Shown here one piece after another: positions 6,427-8,547 of a DNA stretch of 8,547 bases; within the stretch, counting starts at the first letter, position 1; each line of letters begins with the position of its first letter. The stretch is from positions 1-8,547 of the forward strand of contig JAQVOT010000046.1 in NCBI GenBank assembly GCA_028702415.1. Reading direction: 5' to 3'. The stretch comes from Eubacteriales bacterium. GTDB lineage: Bacteria > Bacillota > Clostridia > Peptostreptococcales > Anaerovoracaceae. The translations under genes were made by a program, and so were the position numbers. The notes under the pieces were generated by a model. That model saw nothing but the letters and a program-made list of their open reading frames with translations, did no database searches and was not told the DNA's origin.

Positions 6427-7348
6427 GCAATTTTCCTCCCCTTAACTCACGAAGCAGTGCGTTCAGAATATGTCTGGAGTTTATGGCAAATGCTTCATAC
6501 GGCTGCTCCTCTAATTTTGCAGGAGTCCAGTAGTTCTCAGTATATATTTCAAACATCTCATCTTCAGAAAGGTTTTCTTTAAGCAACTCATTTACGAAGT
6601 TCAGTTTGCTGTAACATTCAATTTCAAATTTATTAAAAAAAGTATCTACATAGTCTTTTGGAAGCATACCGAAATGTGGAAGACATAGATATTCCGCATC
6701 AAGCCCGCGACACTTTTCAAGAGATGCAAATGCATCGGAGAAGCTTTTCAATACCGGAGTATGTATATAATCCTTACCCTCAAGAATTCCGGTACTTTCA
6801 CTGGTAAATAGCAGTTTTACAGGCTCCAGAAAATAGCTTAATGAACAATCTGTATGTCCCTTTGTTTCAAAGGCAGTAACTGTCTCTTCTCCAAGGCTGA
6901 TGAAATCTCCATCATGCAAAACCAGATCAATATTGAGTCCCTCTGTTATTATCATGACATCGCTTCCGGGAGCATAAAGATCCCTTGCGCCTTTTCCCAG
7001 TTCAGCCATGAGCTTCCTGGCAGTTGGTTTTTCAATAATGGAAGCGCATTTTTTACTTCCGCATACCACTGCTTCAGGGAATCTGTCAATTATATAGGGC
7101 AAACCGCCAATATGATCATAATGAGAGTGGCTGAGAAGAATATAATCGAGTCTGTCAGTTATACTGAAAATATTATCTGCAGTCTCTCTGCCGCAGTATG
7201 CCATGCCACAATCAAGCAGAGCATATTTTTCTGTTCCCTTGATCAGAAGAGCTTCTCCACCTCGTCCGGCTGTTACCCGTGAAATATTGCAGGGGAAGCT
7301 GAATCTTTCAAATTTATTTCCGAATGTATCAAAGATTTCCGAATTCAT
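6416..7348 (-). CDS. Metallo-beta-lactamase-fold hydrolase
   Basis: This 310-residue soluble protein has a metallo-beta-lactamase fold in about residues 20-230, followed by a mostly helical C-terminal segment of about 80 residues. Metal ligands are visible: His74, His76, Asp78 and His79 in LLSHSHYDHIGG, His165 in ETKGHTDCS and His225 in LPHFG. At the place where most members have a metal-bridging Asp, the sequence reads FTSESTG, so Glu184 or a Ser may take that role. A conserved strand with LLDCGMAYCG lies at 44-53. The substrate cannot be told from the sequence; hydrolysis of a thioester, phosphoester or lactone are all possible in this fold. The ATG at 7348 shares an ATGA with the stop of the upstream gene, and AGAGGA lies 9 bases before it. 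The gene overlaps nadE by 11 bases. There is no signal peptide, so it acts in the cytoplasm. Confidence 0.9.
   Translation of the reverse strand: MNSEIFDTFGNKFERFSFPCNISRVTAGRGGEALLIKGTEKYALLDCGMAYCGRETADNIFSITDRLDYILLSHSHYDHIGGLPYIIDRFPEAVVCGSKKCASIIEKPTARKLMAELGKGARDLYAPGSDVMIITEGLNIDLVLHDGDFISLGEETVTAFETKGHTDCSLSYFLEPVKLLFTSESTGILEGKDYIHTPVLKSFSDAFASLEKCRGLDAEYLCLPHFGMLPKDYVDTFFNKFEIECYSKLNFVNELLKENLSEDEMFEIYTENYWTPAKLEEQPYEAFAINSRHILNALLRELRGGKLHER
6435..6441 (-). promoter_or_regulatory. Ribosome binding site that sets the nadE start
   Basis: GGGGAGG lies 8 bases before the ATG at 6426, inside the last codons of the upstream hydrolase gene. It favours this ATG over the ATG pair at 6414 and 6411, which would also fit directly after the hydrolase stop. 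Confidence 0.7.
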
Positions 7349-7890
7349 TCCCCATAATCCTCTGCGGCCAAAAGGCTGTTTAATGATATTGCATAACTGC
7401 TGATTTCATAATCAAGAGCCTTGTTAAAATCATATCTGTGGATTTTTCCGCTTAGCTTATCAATGCGGGAAGTTGTGATAGCATCACGAAGACTTTGTAG
7501 GTCCGAATAATTATCCGACTCATCATACTGAAGTATTTCAACCTGTGAATCATAAGTGTACCAGTTTCTGAATCTGTCAAATTCATCCGCAAAACGCCTG
7601 TAATCGCTGTCGGTTTCAGCACTATCTATAAGACCCATAAGAAACATTTTTATCTGATCGAGCAGAGAAAAAATCGAATTGGAGTCATCGGGGAGAGCGT
7701 TTGTTATCTCTTCAAAATAATCATCCAGAAGCTGAGAAATCACACTTTTATCAGCATCTCTGAAGACCTGATAGATCGCTTCCAGTGCAATATCCTCTTC
7801 ACTCTCGATAATATCCGCAATCATTTCAAAATAAGTAAATTCCTGGGGGCTTTCTATACCCATATACTCTAGCAATTCTTTGTAGTTCAT
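7345..7890 (-). CDS. Acidic protein of unknown function
   Basis: I do not recognise this 181-residue protein. It is strongly acidic, rich in Asp, Glu, Ser and aromatic residues, has no cysteine, and shows no signal peptide or membrane span. It looks largely helical. Acidic stretches include ESEEDIALEA at about 29-38 and DDYFEE further on, and a basic/aromatic patch (DEFDRFRNWYTY) lies near the middle. No catalytic motif or metal site is visible. The ATG at 7890 overlaps the murI stop as ATGA and the stop overlaps the next gene's ATG in the same way. It has no good ribosome binding site of its own (only an A-rich stretch with GAAG), so translation probably depends on ribosomes finishing murI. 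The tight placement between murI and the hydrolase supports a real gene. It could be an adaptor or regulator of a neighbour, but this is only context. Confidence 0.8.
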   Translation of the reverse strand: MNYKELLEYMGIESPQEFTYFEMIADIIESEEDIALEAIYQVFRDADKSVISQLLDDYFEEITNALPDDSNSIFSLLDQIKMFLMGLIDSAETDSDYRRFADEFDRFRNWYTYDSQVEILQYDESDNYSDLQSLRDAITTSRIDKLSGKIHRYDFNKALDYEISSYAISLNSLLAAEDYGE

Positions 7891-8547
7891 TTTTTATCTT
7901 CACTTTCCAAATCAAAATTCAGGAATTTAACTTTCTTGTCTTCATCTTCATCAGCAAAAATATGGTCAATCATATTCAGGAAGTTTTCGCTAAGGTCACT
8001 GGCATAAAAAACATTTGTAAAGTCAGATCCATCTGCCAGCATATCATTATCATCCAGAACATGGTGAATTCTGCTGACTACAATACTTGATGGATTGATG
8101 ATGTTCAGGTTAGGATATATTTTCGCCAGACTTTTCTTTATCAGCGGGTAATGGGTACAACCGAGGATAATAGAATCCAGATTGTTATCACCCACGAAAC
8201 TGTCCATGTAATATCTGATTGTAAGATCCATGATTTCATTATCCGTTATACCCTCTTCAATTAGCGGGACAAGAGCAGGACAGGCATTTTCATGGATATT
8301 CAGGGAGCTGTTGTATTTGCTGATTTTATCTTTATATGCATGTGCAGCGATTGTAACCTTGGTTCCAATAATCCCAACATTGCTTCCGGGATTACAAGTT
8401 TCCGCGACTTTCTTGGCAGCGGGTTCAATAATACCTATTATCGGTATGCTCGGGAATCTGGTTTTTAAGTCATCCATACATGTTGCGCTTACTGTGTTAC
8501 ATGCTATTACTATCATTTTGACATCGGATTTTACAAGAAAATCCGTA
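7887..8547 (-). CDS. murI: Glutamate racemase, 3' part; 5' end outside the window
   Basis: MurI interconverts L- and D-glutamate and supplies D-Glu for peptidoglycan in the cytoplasm. The 219 visible residues (first full codon at 8546) cover most of the family length of about 265, missing roughly the first 60. Both catalytic cysteines are present, in MIVIACNT (Cys at fragment residue 16) and LGCTHYPLI (residue 130), the two-base pair that works on either face of the substrate. GIIEPAAK, NVGIIGTK and ACPALVPLIEEG are also typical. After the usual FYASDLSENF ending the protein has an acidic and lysine-rich tail of about 25 residues. A methionine at 8516 is inside the conserved MIVIACNT strand, so it is not the start; the frame continues to the window edge. 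The stop overlaps the next start by 4 bases. Identity is very secure. Confidence 0.96.
   Translation of the reverse strand, partial: TDFLVKSDVKMIVIACNTVSATCMDDLKTRFPSIPIIGIIEPAAKKVAETCNPGSNVGIIGTKVTIAAHAYKDKISKYNSSLNIHENACPALVPLIEEGITDNEIMDLTIRYYMDSFVGDNNLDSIILGCTHYPLIKKSLAKIYPNLNIINPSSIVVSRIHHVLDDNDMLADGSDFTNVFYASDLSENFLNMIDHIFADEDEDKKVKFLNFDLESEDKK
8525..8545. repeat. Perfect 8-base inverted repeat inside murI
   Basis: CGGATTTT and AAAATCCG are perfect arms around a 5-base loop (ACAAG on the plus strand). The repeat lies within murI coding sequence, before the first catalytic cysteine codon. No T-run follows on either strand within the window, so it is not an intrinsic terminator. It could form an mRNA hairpin, or be a coincidence of the codons. 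Confidence 0.5.

Noticed and set aside
6854..7282. Plus-strand open frame of 142 codons opposite the metallo-hydrolase gene
   Set aside because: It is antisense to a gene with intact metal-binding motifs, and its translation looks like an antisense shadow.

Overview
Organism and overall character. Every recognisable gene lies on the minus strand, so the text below follows transcription, from high to low coordinates. The DNA is AT-rich, gaps are very short, several genes overlap by 4 to 11 bases, and most starts have a clear AGGAGG-type ribosome binding site. Together with an IscS-IscU-MnmA gene run, a DUF896 protein, an aldo/keto reductase fused to a two-cluster ferredoxin domain, and a DUF1015 gene beside gcvT, this points to an anaerobic low-GC member of the Clostridia (Bacillota). 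I cannot name a genus from the sequence alone. Nothing in the window suggests a phage, plasmid, insertion sequence or CRISPR locus; it reads as housekeeping chromosome.

Layout. (1) 8547-5445: a tightly packed run. It holds the 3' part of glutamate racemase murI (5' end outside the window), an acidic protein of unknown function, a metallo-beta-lactamase-fold hydrolase, ammonia-dependent NAD synthetase nadE, and a small DUF896 protein. Neighbours overlap by 4, 4, 11 and 8 bases, so translation is probably coupled. (2) 5392-2673: the sulfur-transfer module, with cysteine desulfurase iscS, Fe-S scaffold iscU and the tRNA U34 2-thiouridylase mnmA. It may start from its own promoter in the 52-base gap after DUF896, where two imperfect direct repeats could be an operator. 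(3) 2623-1652: an aldo/keto reductase with a C-terminal 2[4Fe-4S] ferredoxin domain. A TTGACA promoter candidate overlaps the end of mnmA. (4) 1516-1: after a 135-base gap with the best promoter in the window come a DUF1015 protein and the 5' part of gcvT, the T protein of the glycine cleavage system.

How the genes work together. IscS takes sulfur from cysteine as a persulfide. IscU can use it to build Fe-S clusters, and MnmA can use it to thiolate U34 of tRNAs for Lys, Glu and Gln. MnmA here has a CxxC plus a distant Cys, the set that could hold a [4Fe-4S] cluster, so all three neighbours may form one pathway. The ferredoxin-type reductase just downstream would be a client of the same cluster assembly. 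The murI-to-DUF896 run mixes peptidoglycan precursor supply, NAD synthesis and uncharacterised proteins. DUF1015 with gcvT suggests a link to glycine, serine and one-carbon metabolism.

I see no clear new biological system. The points most worth a second look are the repeat/promoter region before iscS, the cysteine arrangement of MnmA and the Cys/His-rich tail of IscU, the unknown acidic protein after murI, and the DUF1015-gcvT pairing.
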